From an uncultured Clostridia bacterium (lineage in GTDB: Bacteria > Bacillota > Clostridia > Lachnospirales > Anaerotignaceae), in contig CALWRF010000037.1 of assembly GCA_944383885.1 (NCBI GenBank), forward strand, positions 1 to 54,351: 54,351 bases of DNA, read 5' to 3'. The position numbers and the translations under genes are program-made. Within the stretch, counting starts at the first letter, position 1, and every line of letters begins with the position of its first letter. Below are positions 8,975-17,377 of this stretch, one piece after another. The notes under the pieces are model-generated. The model ran no database searches. It was not told the DNA's origin and was given only the letters and a program-made list of their open reading frames with translations.

Positions 8975-9103
8975 TCGTATACCTCCTTTTGTATTCTGCG
9001 GTTGGCAAACCTTATTGCAATTATACAAAAGGAGGTTTATTCTTTTTCTCATAGCTAAAGCTTTTTTGAACTACCGGCATAGCCGGTAGTTTTCATTATA
9101 CAA

Positions 9104-9137
9104 TAAAAAAAGATACCGTTTTTCGGTATCTTTTTTT
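9104..9137. terminator. Terminator after tRNA-Ser
   Basis: Hairpin AAAGATACCG / CGGTATCTTT with A- and T-tracts on both sides. It lies just downstream of the minus-strand tRNA and works in both directions. The IS element ends immediately beyond it. Confidence 0.85.
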
Positions 9138-9141
9138 ATCA

Positions 9142-9229
9142 CGGAGAAAGAGGGATTTGAACCCTCGCGCCGCTTACGCGACCTACACCCTTAGCAGGGG
9201 CGCCTCTTCAGCCTCTTGAGTATTTCTCC
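9142..9229 (-). tRNA. tRNA-Ser (anticodon GCU)
   Basis: On the minus strand an 88-base cloverleaf: acceptor GGAGAAA pairs with TTTCTCC and is followed by discriminator G. The anticodon loop CTGCTAA gives GCT (serine AGY codons). There is a long class II variable arm with a CGCG(TAAG)CG-like stem, and a T-arm GAGGGTTCAAATCCCTC. CCA is not encoded. A TTGACA-N17-TATAAT promoter lies upstream and a terminator downstream, so it is a single-gene transcript. Confidence 0.95.
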
Positions 9230-9249
9230 AAACGCTTACTGCATGAATC

Positions 9250-9278
9250 ATTATACCACAGTAAACAAAGCATGTCAA
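9250..9278 (-). promoter_or_regulatory. tRNA-Ser promoter
   Basis: Consensus sigma-A promoter on the minus strand: TTGACA at 9278-9273, 17-base spacer, TATAAT at 9255-9250. This places the start point 14-16 bases before the mature tRNA 5' end. Confidence 0.85.
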
Positions 9279-9283
9279 ACATT

Positions 9284-10252
9284 TTATTTATTATCCATAA
9301 TAAAAATTTTATATCTGTCATAAAGCAGCCATTTTTGAGGATACGGTTTTACTTTTTTAGGTGAAATCATAATCGGAATTGCTTTTGTTATGTTTTCTAT
9401 AACAGTTTCTTTATACGCCCCGCCGTCTTCCCCGTCAAGCGTCCAGTGAACTTCCGACTGGGATTTAAAAACAGCTTTGCTTGTTTTAAATACAGTAAAA
9501 ACTTTTGATGAAAAATCACTTGTAAGTATGCCTGTTACTATCATCTGTATTTCAATAGGATTTTGAGGGTATTTAACCAGTATTACCTCAAAAAGTCCAT
9601 CATCAAGCTTAACTTTTTCTTTCCCGAGGCTTTTTAATCCGCCTACTGAAATAGTATTTGAAATCATGCCGTAAATATACTCTCCGGATATTGATGTATT
9701 GTCATGCTCAATAGTCATTGAGTATTTTTGAAGCGATGTAACACGCTTAATTCCTTCAAGTATATAAGCTGTATGCCCCAAAAGATTTTTTAAATCCTGC
9801 GGCGTATCATAAGAAACATCAGTAAACGCCCCAAACGCAGCTATATATATAAAGTAGTCGTTGTTAAACCTGCCTATATCGCAGTTAAAAAGCCTGCCTT
9901 CTGCCAAATTACGGGCAGCAGTAATCATATTTTTAGGAAGCTTAAGGCTCTGTGCGAAGTCATTTGTAGAACCGGCAGGAATGTATCCAATTACAGGACG
10001 CTTTTTAATATCTATTTCCATATAACCTTTAATACATTCGCTTAAAGTGCCGTCACCTCCGCTTATTAATAAATATTGATATTTTCTGGCATAGTTTTTA
10101 ACTGTTTCATAACCGTCAAGCTTTTTTTGGGTAGTATGAACAGTTACCTCAAGCCCGTTTTTTACAAGCATGTCCAAAATATCAAGTATTTTATTTTTAA
10201 TAAGCCCTTTACCCGCTTTAGGGTTCAATACAAACAACACTTTTTTCGCCAT
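9284..10252 (-). CDS. YegS/DgkB-type lipid kinase (322 aa)
   Basis: Diacylglycerol kinase catalytic-domain protein (cytosolic, membrane-associated). It phosphorylates a lipid such as diacylglycerol using ATP. FVLNPKAGKG (residues 7-16) and the nucleotide-binding motif SGGDGTLSECIKG are diagnostic, with PAGSTNDFAQSL following. The length is normal for the family. Start ATG 10252 follows GGGGG. In Gram-positive bacteria DgkB recycles the diacylglycerol produced by lipoteichoic acid synthesis, but other YegS-like members act on other lipids and the exact substrate is not visible here. Confidence 0.9.
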   Translation of the reverse strand: MAKKVLFVLNPKAGKGLIKNKILDILDMLVKNGLEVTVHTTQKKLDGYETVKNYARKYQYLLISGGDGTLSECIKGYMEIDIKKRPVIGYIPAGSTNDFAQSLKLPKNMITAARNLAEGRLFNCDIGRFNNDYFIYIAAFGAFTDVSYDTPQDLKNLLGHTAYILEGIKRVTSLQKYSMTIEHDNTSISGEYIYGMISNTISVGGLKSLGKEKVKLDDGLFEVILVKYPQNPIEIQMIVTGILTSDFSSKVFTVFKTSKAVFKSQSEVHWTLDGEDGGAYKETVIENITKAIPIMISPKKVKPYPQKWLLYDRYKIFIMDNK

Positions 10253-10740
10253 TATAAAACCCCCATTTGCTCTTTTATCCCCATATTGCAGATGATTATA
10301 CTATTGCTTATTGTTAAAGACAATAGAATGCGGCAAAATATAAGTAAAATTTAATCTGAAACATTCCAGTTAATTTAATATAGATAGCATGCTAATAATT
10401 CTAAATATCAGAAAAGTATGTTCATTATATAAAATGTGCATATATTTATAAAATTTGGATTTAATTAATTGTATATTGTTCCAAATATAAATAAATGTGA
10501 AAACTATATAGCAAAGGTAGTTTTTTCTCTTTTATTGCAAAATATCAAAAATCTTTTTAAAAAAAATAGGTTGACTCTCTTTTGGTAGAATAGGTTATAA
10601 TAAAAGCACGGTTGAAATGCTTACAGCCTGTTTTTTATATGGCTCATAAAGCCTTTAAAGGCTATTAATATTCAACTTTAATTAAGGCGGCGTACGTCTT
10701 GCCGTCTGGCTTAATTATTTTCTAATGAGGAGGAATAAAG
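10253..10740 (+). promoter_or_regulatory. Acl upstream region with structured leader
   Basis: About 490 bases without a gene. A possible promoter is TTGACT at 10571-10576 with TATAAT at 10596-10601, though the 19-base spacer is long. The transcribed leader then has palindrome AGCCTTTAAAGGCT (about 10649-10662) and a larger imperfect stem with AATTAAG...CGGC pairing GCCG...CTTAATT (about 10678-10716). It ends right before the GAGGAGG ribosome site. The leader does not match any riboswitch class I can recognise. Confidence 0.4.
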
Positions 10741-11196
10741 ATGGTTGGAGAGAAAGTAGTACTTCATGCTATGATGAAGGGCAGCGACGGACATTATGTT
10801 GGCGGTTTGGTAAACGGTGCAAGAATAGTTCATTACTGGGGCGATGTAGGAACAGAACTTATGGTTCGTGTTGACGGCGACATCAGCCTTTTCCTCGGCT
10901 ACGAAGAAATCAACTTTACAGCTCCTGTATACGTTGGCGATTTTATGGAATATCATGGCTGGATTGAAAAAGTTGGCAACACATCATATACATGTAAATT
11001 CGAGGCTTGGAAAGTTGCTACAATGTGCGACAGAACAGACATGGATATGACAGGTGTAGAGCACACAGCAGCTACAGCTTGTGTACCTCCTATACTCTGC
11101 GGTACAGGTACAGGCTCTCTTTACATAGCTAAGAAAGACCAGAGAGGCGAAACAGACCCTGCTTTTGTTCATGAGCACACTGTTAAAAAAGCTTGA
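10741..11196 (+). CDS. acl: Beta-alanyl-CoA:ammonia lyase-like protein, copy 1 (151 aa)
   Basis: Small hotdog-fold lyase. The family (beta-alanyl-CoA:ammonia lyase Acl1/Acl2 of Clostridium propionicum, and the Kal 3-aminobutyryl-CoA lyases of lysine fermenters) interconverts a beta-aminoacyl-CoA with the enoyl-CoA and ammonia. The near-invariant block RIVHYWGDVGTELMVRVDGD (residues 23-42) and the segment FTAPVYVGDFMEYHGWIEKV are shared with Acl. It has a GAGGAGG ribosome site. It is about 80% identical by eye to the next gene, 66 bases downstream, with most changes at the C-terminal tail (this copy ends FVHEHTVKKA). Beta-alanyl-CoA specificity is by resemblance; an aminobutyryl-CoA substrate is possible. 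Confidence 0.85.
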   Translation: MVGEKVVLHAMMKGSDGHYVGGLVNGARIVHYWGDVGTELMVRVDGDISLFLGYEEINFTAPVYVGDFMEYHGWIEKVGNTSYTCKFEAWKVATMCDRTDMDMTGVEHTAATACVPPILCGTGTGSLYIAKKDQRGETDPAFVHEHTVKKA

Positions 11197-11262
11197 TTTT
11201 TCTAAAACCTGATTTTTTATAAATAATACGATTATTAACCTGTTTTTAAGGAGGAATAAAAA

Positions 11263-11715
11263 ATGGTTGGATCAAAAGTAGTACATCACGTAATGATGAG
11301 AGGCGCTGACGGACATTATGTTGGCGGTCTTGTAAACGGTGCAAGAATAGTTGATATGTGGGGCGATGTTGGTACAGAGCTTATGGTTTATGTAGACGGC
11401 GACATCAGCCTTTTCCTCGGCTACAAGAACATTAAATTTACAGCTCCTGTATACGTTGGCGACTTTATGGAATATCACGGCTGGATTGAAAAAGTTGGCA
11501 ACCAGTCATATACATGCCATTTCGAGGCTTGGAAAGTTGCTACAATGCTTGACAGAACAGACGCTGATATGACAGGCATTGCCCATACAGCTGCAACAGC
11601 TTGCGTACCACCTGTACTTTGCGGCGAAGCTACTGGCTCTCTTTACATAGCTAAGAAAGACCAGAGAGGTCCACAGAGAGAAGACTTCAAAGACGCTGTT
11701 CACCCAACAAAATAA
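11263..11715 (+). CDS. acl: Beta-alanyl-CoA:ammonia lyase-like protein, copy 2 (150 aa)
   Basis: Second member of the tandem hotdog lyase pair. It is closer than copy 1 to what I recall of the C. propionicum enzymes (MVGSKVVHHVMM start, WGDVGTELMVYVDGDISLF, and the tail KKDQRGPQREDFKD). It shares the ribosome site GGAGGAATAA with copy 1, so the duplication included the 5' region. The pair may form homo- or hetero-oligomers, which is inference. A strong terminator follows at 11753. No propionate CoA-transferase or acryloyl-CoA reductase gene is in this window, so the pathway partners lie elsewhere. Confidence 0.87.
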   Translation: MVGSKVVHHVMMRGADGHYVGGLVNGARIVDMWGDVGTELMVYVDGDISLFLGYKNIKFTAPVYVGDFMEYHGWIEKVGNQSYTCHFEAWKVATMLDRTDADMTGIAHTAATACVPPVLCGEATGSLYIAKKDQRGPQREDFKDAVHPTK

Positions 11716-11752
11716 TTTGTTTTAAATTAATATGCATAAAATCTATGCAGAT

Positions 11753-11783
11753 AAAAAAGCCGGTTTAAATCCCGGCTTTTTTT
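11753..11783 (+). terminator. Terminator after acl pair
   Basis: Hairpin AAGCCGG / CCGGCTT with an upstream A-run and T7 downstream, 38 bases past the copy 2 stop. Confidence 0.9.
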
Positions 11784-11937
11784 GATATAATAACATTACT
11801 GTTTACGGATATTAATGTTTAAATATCCGCTTTGCCTTATAAAACCGGCAGTAACTTTAACATACAGATTTTCTTATTTTATATAAAAACATAAATATAG
11901 AAAATTATATATTCTAAAAAATTATAATTACGCAAAA

Positions 11938-11980
11938 AAAATAATCCCTGTTTTTATTAACGCTTAACAGGGATTATTTT
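11938..11980 (-). terminator. Terminator of the oxidoreductase fusion gene
   Basis: Perfect 15-base arms, AAAATAATCCCTGTT and its complement, with a 13-base loop. It sits 45 bases beyond the minus-strand stop codon and is T-rich on both sides, so it may be bidirectional. Confidence 0.85.
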
Positions 11981-12024
11981 GCATTAGCATAAGCAGTTAT
12001 TATTTTTCAGCTTACTTATTTTTA

Positions 12025-14613
12025 TTAACATGTGGCTCCGCCTACAAGATGAACCTGTGCTCCTATAATCTGGTCTTTTCTCATTAAAATATCGTTTGAA
12101 AGAAGCTGTGACTGCACATTTTCAAAGCCCAGTCTTTCTACTGTATCGGCAAATCTCTCGCCTGTAATGCCCTGCTCCCTGAAAAGAAGTACAGCTTTTT
12201 CAACAACAGATAAAACTTCTTCCTCTGATGTAAATATTCTTTCAAGCGCTTTGCCATGGGCAATTTTTTTGCCCCATCTTCCACCAATATATACTTTATA
12301 CCCCGTCTGACCTCCGTTAACTGCTCCAAACGGACATTTGCCTATACACCTTCCGCAGTGGTTGCATAAAGAGTCATCAATAATGAGTTTTGAACCGTCA
12401 TTATTCATTTCAGCTATTTTAATAGGGCATGTATTTACAATCTGGCACGTTTTGCAGCCGCGGCACATATCAGCATTGTAATACGGAACTCTCTGCCCTA
12501 TTATGCCCAAATCGTTAAGGTTTGGCTTTACACAGTTGTTAGGACATCCACCAACAGCTATTTTAAACTTATGCGGAAGCTTAACATCGTGGTAGCCTAC
12601 ATAAAAAAGCTCATGAACCTTTCTTGACAGCGCGTAAGTGTCTATAAGTCCATACTGGCATGTAGTGCCTTTGCATGATACTACAGGGCGTACTTTTGAG
12701 CCTGTTCCGCCTGTATCAAGACCGCCTTCTGCAAGGTACGCTCTTATGGCGTCTACATTTTCATAAGGCACTCCTTCAATTTCCATTGTAAGCCTTCCTG
12801 TCATGGCTATTTCGCCATCGCCGTATAATCTTGCGGCTTCTGAAATACGCTGCGTTTCTTCAGCTGTTATTTTTCCGTTCCTTGTTATAACACGGCAGTT
12901 AAAATTATTTGTGCCTTTATTAATTAAAAAGCCCAGTGCTTTAACTCTTGCTATTTCATCTGCTGAAAGGGTTGTTCCTTCACCTTTAGGCGGCTTAACA
13001 TCGTTAAAGAAGTTTGCGCCTTCAAGCACAACAGTGTTTGTATAACCAAAATGTCTTAATCTGTTCTGCATAAGATACGCAAGGCGTCCCCTGCGGCATA
13101 TAAGAAGTATTTTTTCATTCTTATCATATCCGGCTAAAGGACCTGTTACAGTTGTAAGAATTATATGCTTTTCGGCAGCTACCTCGCCTTCGTTTGTAGC
13201 GTCTATTGTATGGTAGCCTTCGGCTGCCCCGTCCATATATTCAATAGGCGTCATTGATACAATATCACCGTTAATTTTATTTATAAGCATATTAGCGGCA
13301 GTTACAACAGGGCTTATAGCTGTTGAAAACGGAGGGGCATAACATAAATCTAAGTCCTGCAAATCCTCAACCTTTGCGTTCATTGAAATTGCCATAGCCA
13401 CAGTATCCACCCATTTGTCAACTGCCCCGGCGCCAACTGCCTGAAGTCCAAGTACCTTATGGGTGTTTTTATCGGCAATAAGCTTTAAAGCGTTTAATGA
13501 GGAACCGGGATAATAATGCGCCTTGTCATCTGTTACAGTAAGGAATGAAATTACATCGCAGCCCATTTCTTTTGCCTGTTCTTCGCCAATGCCTGTCCTT
13601 GCGGCATTAAAGCCTGTAAGCTTAACAACGGCTGTTCCTAAAACGCCTTTATAGCCTGCATCTCTGCCGCATATTACATTAGCAAGCTCACGTCCTTCCA
13701 TATTGGCGGAAGAGCCCATTGGCGACCAGACATATTTGCCTGTAATGCGGTTTTTAACCGCAACGCAGTCTCCTGCTGCATAAACATCTTTTATGTTTGT
13801 CCTGAGCTTTTCATCAACCTTAATAAGACCCTTAGAGTCCATCTCTATTCCGGAATCTTTAAGGAAAGCCGTATTTGCCTTTATGCCTACAGAAAGCACA
13901 ACTAAATCAGCGCTTATGGAGCCTTTATCTGTTTTTACTCCTGTTACTCTTTCTGTGCCTGTAATGCCCTCGATTTTAGTTGATGTCATTATTTTTATAC
14001 CGCTTTTAACCATTTGGCGGCGGCAGTAATCAGCTATATCCCTGTCGAAGTTTGTCATTATCTGGCTTGCCATATCAATAACAGTAACATCAAGACCCTG
14101 TGCCTTTAAGTTTTCCGCTGTTTCAAGACCTATAAATCCGCCGCCTGCAACAACGGCTTTTTTAGCGCCTGTATTTTTAATAAAATCCCTTAAATTAATT
14201 GCATCGTCAGGAAGACGCATTGTAAATACGCCGGCAAGGTTAACGCCTTCAATATTAGGCACTATTGAAGAAGCTCCAACCGAAATTACACATGAATCAT
14301 AGCCGTATTCTTCTTCAGCGCCGGTTAATAAATTTTTGGCGTAAGCCTTCTTAGCTGCCGTATCAATTTTGTATACCTGCCTGAATGTGCGTACATCTGC
14401 GTTTGTAAGTGCCGAAAATTTCTCCGGTGAGTTAACAATAAGGCTTTCTTTGTTTTCAATAGCTCCGCCTACATAATAAGGCAGACCGCATCCAGCGTAA
14501 GATATGTCCTTGCCGCTTGAAACAATTAAAACCTCAGCGTCGCGGTTAAGCCTTTTAATTTTAGCCGCTGTTTTTGTGCCGGCAGCAACACCGCCTATTA
14601 TAAGAACTTTCAT
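12025..14613 (-). CDS. CoA-disulfide reductase / rhodanese / sulfite-reductase / ferredoxin fusion (862 aa)
   Basis: Multidomain redox protein, predicted cytosolic. Residues 1-450: FAD/NAD(P) pyridine nucleotide-disulfide oxidoreductase of the CoA-disulfide reductase type (GGVAAGTKTA, active-site Cys42 in SYAGCGLPYYVGG, second nucleotide fold VVAGGGFIGLETAE). About 455-540: rhodanese-like domain with cysteine loop LLICRRGRLA. About 560-770: nitrite/sulfite reductase 4Fe-4S half (CKGTTCQYG and GGCPNNCVKP). It is C-X4-C, one short of the usual C-X5-C. Next come two 4Fe-4S ferredoxin motifs (CRGCKTCQIVNTCP; CNHCGRCIGKCP). Start ATG 14613 is chosen because GGAGGC precedes it. It probably reduces a sulfur or persulfide substrate with NAD(P)H or ferredoxin; siroheme binding and substrate are unproven. 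It stands alone between terminators. Confidence 0.85.
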   Translation of the reverse strand: MKVLIIGGVAAGTKTAAKIKRLNRDAEVLIVSSGKDISYAGCGLPYYVGGAIENKESLIVNSPEKFSALTNADVRTFRQVYKIDTAAKKAYAKNLLTGAEEEYGYDSCVISVGASSIVPNIEGVNLAGVFTMRLPDDAINLRDFIKNTGAKKAVVAGGGFIGLETAENLKAQGLDVTVIDMASQIMTNFDRDIADYCRRQMVKSGIKIMTSTKIEGITGTERVTGVKTDKGSISADLVVLSVGIKANTAFLKDSGIEMDSKGLIKVDEKLRTNIKDVYAAGDCVAVKNRITGKYVWSPMGSSANMEGRELANVICGRDAGYKGVLGTAVVKLTGFNAARTGIGEEQAKEMGCDVISFLTVTDDKAHYYPGSSLNALKLIADKNTHKVLGLQAVGAGAVDKWVDTVAMAISMNAKVEDLQDLDLCYAPPFSTAISPVVTAANMLINKINGDIVSMTPIEYMDGAAEGYHTIDATNEGEVAAEKHIILTTVTGPLAGYDKNEKILLICRRGRLAYLMQNRLRHFGYTNTVVLEGANFFNDVKPPKGEGTTLSADEIARVKALGFLINKGTNNFNCRVITRNGKITAEETQRISEAARLYGDGEIAMTGRLTMEIEGVPYENVDAIRAYLAEGGLDTGGTGSKVRPVVSCKGTTCQYGLIDTYALSRKVHELFYVGYHDVKLPHKFKIAVGGCPNNCVKPNLNDLGIIGQRVPYYNADMCRGCKTCQIVNTCPIKIAEMNNDGSKLIIDDSLCNHCGRCIGKCPFGAVNGGQTGYKVYIGGRWGKKIAHGKALERIFTSEEEVLSVVEKAVLLFREQGITGERFADTVERLGFENVQSQLLSNDILMRKDQIIGAQVHLVGGATC

Positions 14614-14828
14614 ATAGTGCCTCCAATCATAAACCAATTCAATAAATCACAAAATAAAACACAACTTTACATCCATATTAAATTATAAATTATCAAATTG
14701 CAAGCAAAAAGGGGGTTATCTGTATTTTAGCATTTCTTTTTGTATTATTTACAAATAAAAATAAATTAGATATTATAATTATAAACAAGTCGGGCATATT
14801 TAAACGCTTAATATTAAGGAGGCATAAA

Positions 14829-15485
14829 ATGAAGGTTTCTCAAAGACTTTTTGAAAGTGTAAAAGATATATGGGACGGATACAACAAACATCCTTTTGTC
14901 TGTGAACTCTCAAACGGCACACTGCCCATTGAAAAATTCAGGTTTTATATGATACAGGACCACCTTTATCTTATGGAATACGCCAAACTTTTTGCATTAG
15001 GTCTTGTAAAAAGCCACAATGAAAAAGATTTGCGCATGTTTGCTTCACTAATTACTGCTACCATAGATACGGAAAACGCCGTGCACCGTGAATATTTAAA
15101 ACGCCTCGGCATTACCCGTGAAATGATAGACAATACAAAAATGGGAATTGTAAATGAGTCATACACTAACTACATGCTCTCTGTAGGCTTTAAAGACAGC
15201 CTTGCCGAAATAGCGGCAGCCGTCCTTTCCTGCTCTTGGAGTTATAAATACATAGGCGATTATGTAAAAACTACCGGAAAAATTGAAAACAACCCCTACA
15301 TAGAATGGATTGAAGAGTATTCATCACCTGAATATTCCGCTTCTAACGATGAAATTATTAACTTTATAGACTCTGTTACAGAAAACTATACCGAAAAACA
15401 AATTAAATATTTAGAAGAAATTATGATTAATTGCAGCCGGTACGAAGCTATGTTCTGGGACATGTCTTACAATATGGAGTATTAA
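14829..15485 (+). CDS. tenA: TenA-family thiaminase II (218 aa)
   Basis: All-helical TenA protein. Family members hydrolyse 4-amino-5-aminomethyl-2-methylpyrimidine (thiamin salvage) or cleave thiamin. Candidate catalytic residues are present: Asp in MIQDHLYLMEY, Cys in LSCSWSYKYIG and the C-terminal Glu in SRYEAMFWDMSY. Length is normal. The start follows AAGGAGGC. No TPP riboswitch is visible in the 190 bases upstream and no other thiamin gene is adjacent, so its salvage role rests on the family alone. Confidence 0.9.
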   Translation: MKVSQRLFESVKDIWDGYNKHPFVCELSNGTLPIEKFRFYMIQDHLYLMEYAKLFALGLVKSHNEKDLRMFASLITATIDTENAVHREYLKRLGITREMIDNTKMGIVNESYTNYMLSVGFKDSLAEIAAAVLSCSWSYKYIGDYVKTTGKIENNPYIEWIEEYSSPEYSASNDEIINFIDSVTENYTEKQIKYLEEIMINCSRYEAMFWDMSYNMEY

Positions 15486-15801
15486 AGCACATTATTTTTA
15501 ATTTCTTTGAAATTATGCAGCTTTTTGGCGGCATAATTTTTAATGAATACAAAAAGCTTTGCGCGCTTAACGAATACACATTTATCAGCTTTATTTACAT
15601 ATATGCCTAAAAGCAGCATATATCTGTTTGTACATATCTAACAATTATTTTGCCAAATAATAAAATTTTATATATTTATTAGCACAAAGCATTGACATAA
15701 TTACACCATGATGTATAATATTTACATAAGAACAAAAAGTTGAATACAGCCCGGTGTTGTTAAAACATCGCCTTGAGTTATTTCACGGGGAGGTTTTTAA
15801 T
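15486..15801 (+). promoter_or_regulatory. Promoter and leader of the universal stress gene
   Basis: About 315 bases with no gene. TTGACA at 15692-15697, 16-base spacer, TATAAT at 15714-15719 form a good sigma-A promoter. An approximately 75-base leader follows to GGGGAGG. An ATTATGC...GCATAAT hairpin near 15511-15540 follows tenA and may end its transcript. Confidence 0.6.
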
Positions 15802-16212
15802 ATGAAAAAAATTTTGCTGCCTGTAGATGGTTCGGAACGCTGCATGAAGTCTATTGACCTTGTAAGGAAGCTTTACGACCCTAAAGAAGTTGAGATTGCT
15901 ATTGTAACTGTTAAAGAGGATTATGAGTCTTTTATCCGCACAGAGTTTGAGCCTGAAAAGGTATGCGAAGAAAATATGCCTTTGCTTAATGATGTGGAAA
16001 AACAGCTTGACGGATACAAAGTATGCGACAAAAAAGTACTTGTAGGCAAATCAGCCGGCACTGAAATAATAGAGTATGCCAACGCAAACAAAGTTCATGC
16101 CATTATAATGACAAAGTCCTCAAAACCGGGACACCAGACAATACTCGGTTCAGTTACGGCGCACGTTGTTAAGAACTCACGCTGTGTTGTAATTATTACG
16201 CCTGAGAAATAA
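15802..16212 (+). CDS. Universal stress protein A family (136 aa)
   Basis: Small cytosolic UspA-fold protein. KKILLPVDGSERCMKSIDL at the N-terminus and the C-terminal nucleotide-binding stretch SSKPGHQTILGSVTAHVV (variant of GxxGxxxxxxxxxGS) indicate possible ATP binding. An upstream in-frame codon 48 bases earlier is rejected because GGGGAGG precedes ATG 15802. Role in stress tolerance is by family. It is a single gene with its own promoter and a bidirectional terminator. Confidence 0.9.
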   Translation: MKKILLPVDGSERCMKSIDLVRKLYDPKEVEIAIVTVKEDYESFIRTEFEPEKVCEENMPLLNDVEKQLDGYKVCDKKVLVGKSAGTEIIEYANANKVHAIIMTKSSKPGHQTILGSVTAHVVKNSRCVVIITPEK

Positions 16213-16223
16213 AAGCTACATAC

Positions 16224-16260
16224 AATAAAGGCTTAAGCCAACTGCTTAAGCCTTTATTTT
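16224..16260. terminator. Bidirectional terminator between convergent genes
   Basis: Perfect arms AATAAAGGCTTAAGC and complement with a 6-base loop, lying between the universal stress gene and the convergent YkuD gene. Confidence 0.9.
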
Positions 16261-17351
16261 TATTTTTCTATAGTTATTTCATCATTATTTACGGCAATTC
16301 TGCACCCTGTTATATAGCACACAGCTCCTAAATTAAACATGTTTTTCCCTTCATAACTGTATACATCTGTTTTTATCTTATTTCCGCCAAAACACAGCAG
16401 AACGCTTTTTTTGTTCTGTGAGGAGTTCCTGCCAGAGTTTTCGGCAATTATTGTATTAAGCTCATTATCGCTTACAGTACATGTATTATCCAGCATTATG
16501 GTAAATCCGTCGCCAGATGTATTATTAGTATTTACATTAACGCCTAAAGATGTTAAAAAATCCAATATTTCCGGCATTGAAATGTAGTATTCGCCGTTTA
16601 TATAAAGCGCTTTAGCCCTGAAATACCACTTGGAGTAAACATCAACAGTCTTTACTTCATAATCCTCTCTTTTCTCCGAATCCTGTATTTCCGCCTTTGC
16701 AGTGTTTTCTTTTATAATCTCAACACTTTCCGGCGCAGATTTTTTAACATTATAGTTACTGCCTTTCCACGGATTATTTTCATCCGGGTCTGTAGGGTCC
16801 CAGCCGCGCCTTTGCACATCGTTTACATCAATTTTTACAGCTTCAGGTTTAGGAAGCGGCATTGGTTCGGTGCTTTTAAAAATACGCACCTTTGTGCCTG
16901 AAGGGCAGTTATCGTATATCCATTTTACATCAGCAACGCACAGCCTTATACAGCCCATTGACGCTGTTTGACCAAGCTTGTTGTATTCCTCATATTCAAG
17001 TGTAGACTTGTCTGTTTTTAAATATGGCACTGAATGGAAAAGTATGTGCCCTGTTATTCTTGTGGCGTACTGACCATATACATTGCCGAAAAGCTCCCTC
17101 CATTCGTATTTATCGCTTGTGTAAAAAACGCCTTCCGGAGTCTCCTCACCCACAGAACAGACAAAAGACTTATAAGGTATTGTATACTCACCGTTTTTAT
17201 CTTTTTTATAAACAAGCACCTGATTGTTATCTAAATTTACATCTATGCTGTATTGATACTGCGTATTTTGAGTCTGGGCAAAACATACTCCGCTGGCAGA
17301 CATAATAAAAATTAAAACCGCCGGTATAATTCTTTTAATTCCAATTCCCAT
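16260..17351 (-). CDS. Secreted L,D-transpeptidase, YkuD domain (363 aa)
   Basis: Exported cell-wall enzyme. A signal peptide (IIPAVLIFIMSASGVCFA) leads into a YkuD catalytic domain (about 30-160) with the active-site motif HSVPY then SMGCIRLCVADVKWI (catalytic Cys). It would form or exchange 3-3 cross-links in peptidoglycan. A linker of about 70 residues precedes a C-terminal region (about 225-363) resembling the copper-amine-oxidase N-like fold often found in Clostridial surface proteins (ALYINGEYYISMPEILDFLT). GAAGGTG lies about 14 bases before the ATG, a long spacing. It is the last gene of a probable rrf2-HAD-ykuD unit. Confidence 0.88.
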   Translation of the reverse strand: MGIGIKRIIPAVLIFIMSASGVCFAQTQNTQYQYSIDVNLDNNQVLVYKKDKNGEYTIPYKSFVCSVGEETPEGVFYTSDKYEWRELFGNVYGQYATRITGHILFHSVPYLKTDKSTLEYEEYNKLGQTASMGCIRLCVADVKWIYDNCPSGTKVRIFKSTEPMPLPKPEAVKIDVNDVQRRGWDPTDPDENNPWKGSNYNVKKSAPESVEIIKENTAKAEIQDSEKREDYEVKTVDVYSKWYFRAKALYINGEYYISMPEILDFLTSLGVNVNTNNTSGDGFTIMLDNTCTVSDNELNTIIAENSGRNSSQNKKSVLLCFGGNKIKTDVYSYEGKNMFNLGAVCYITGCRIAVNNDEITIEK

Positions 17352-17377
17352 AATTTTATTTAAGCACCTTCTTTATG

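Larger units (their letters stand above)
8375..9097 (-). mobile_element. IS200-type insertion sequence
   Basis: A single-gene IS200/IS605-family element. tnpA is flanked by subterminal hairpins with related sequences: AACTACCGGC / GCCGGTAGTT at 9069-9091 on the tnpA 5' side and AAACTACCCGC / GCGGGTAGTTT at 8381-8405 on the other. Such elements carry hairpins rather than terminal inverted repeats and make no target duplication, so the outer ends are estimates. It sits directly beyond the terminator of tRNA-Ser. No tnpB or omega-RNA gene is present. Confidence 0.8.

Noticed and set aside
10606..10625. AAAGCACGGTTGAAATGC before acl as a sigma-54 site
   Set aside because: Only one G at -24 and a spacing of 12 instead of 10.
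14614..14828. TPP riboswitch before tenA
   Set aside because: No thi-box core (CUGAGA, ACYUGA) seen on either strand.
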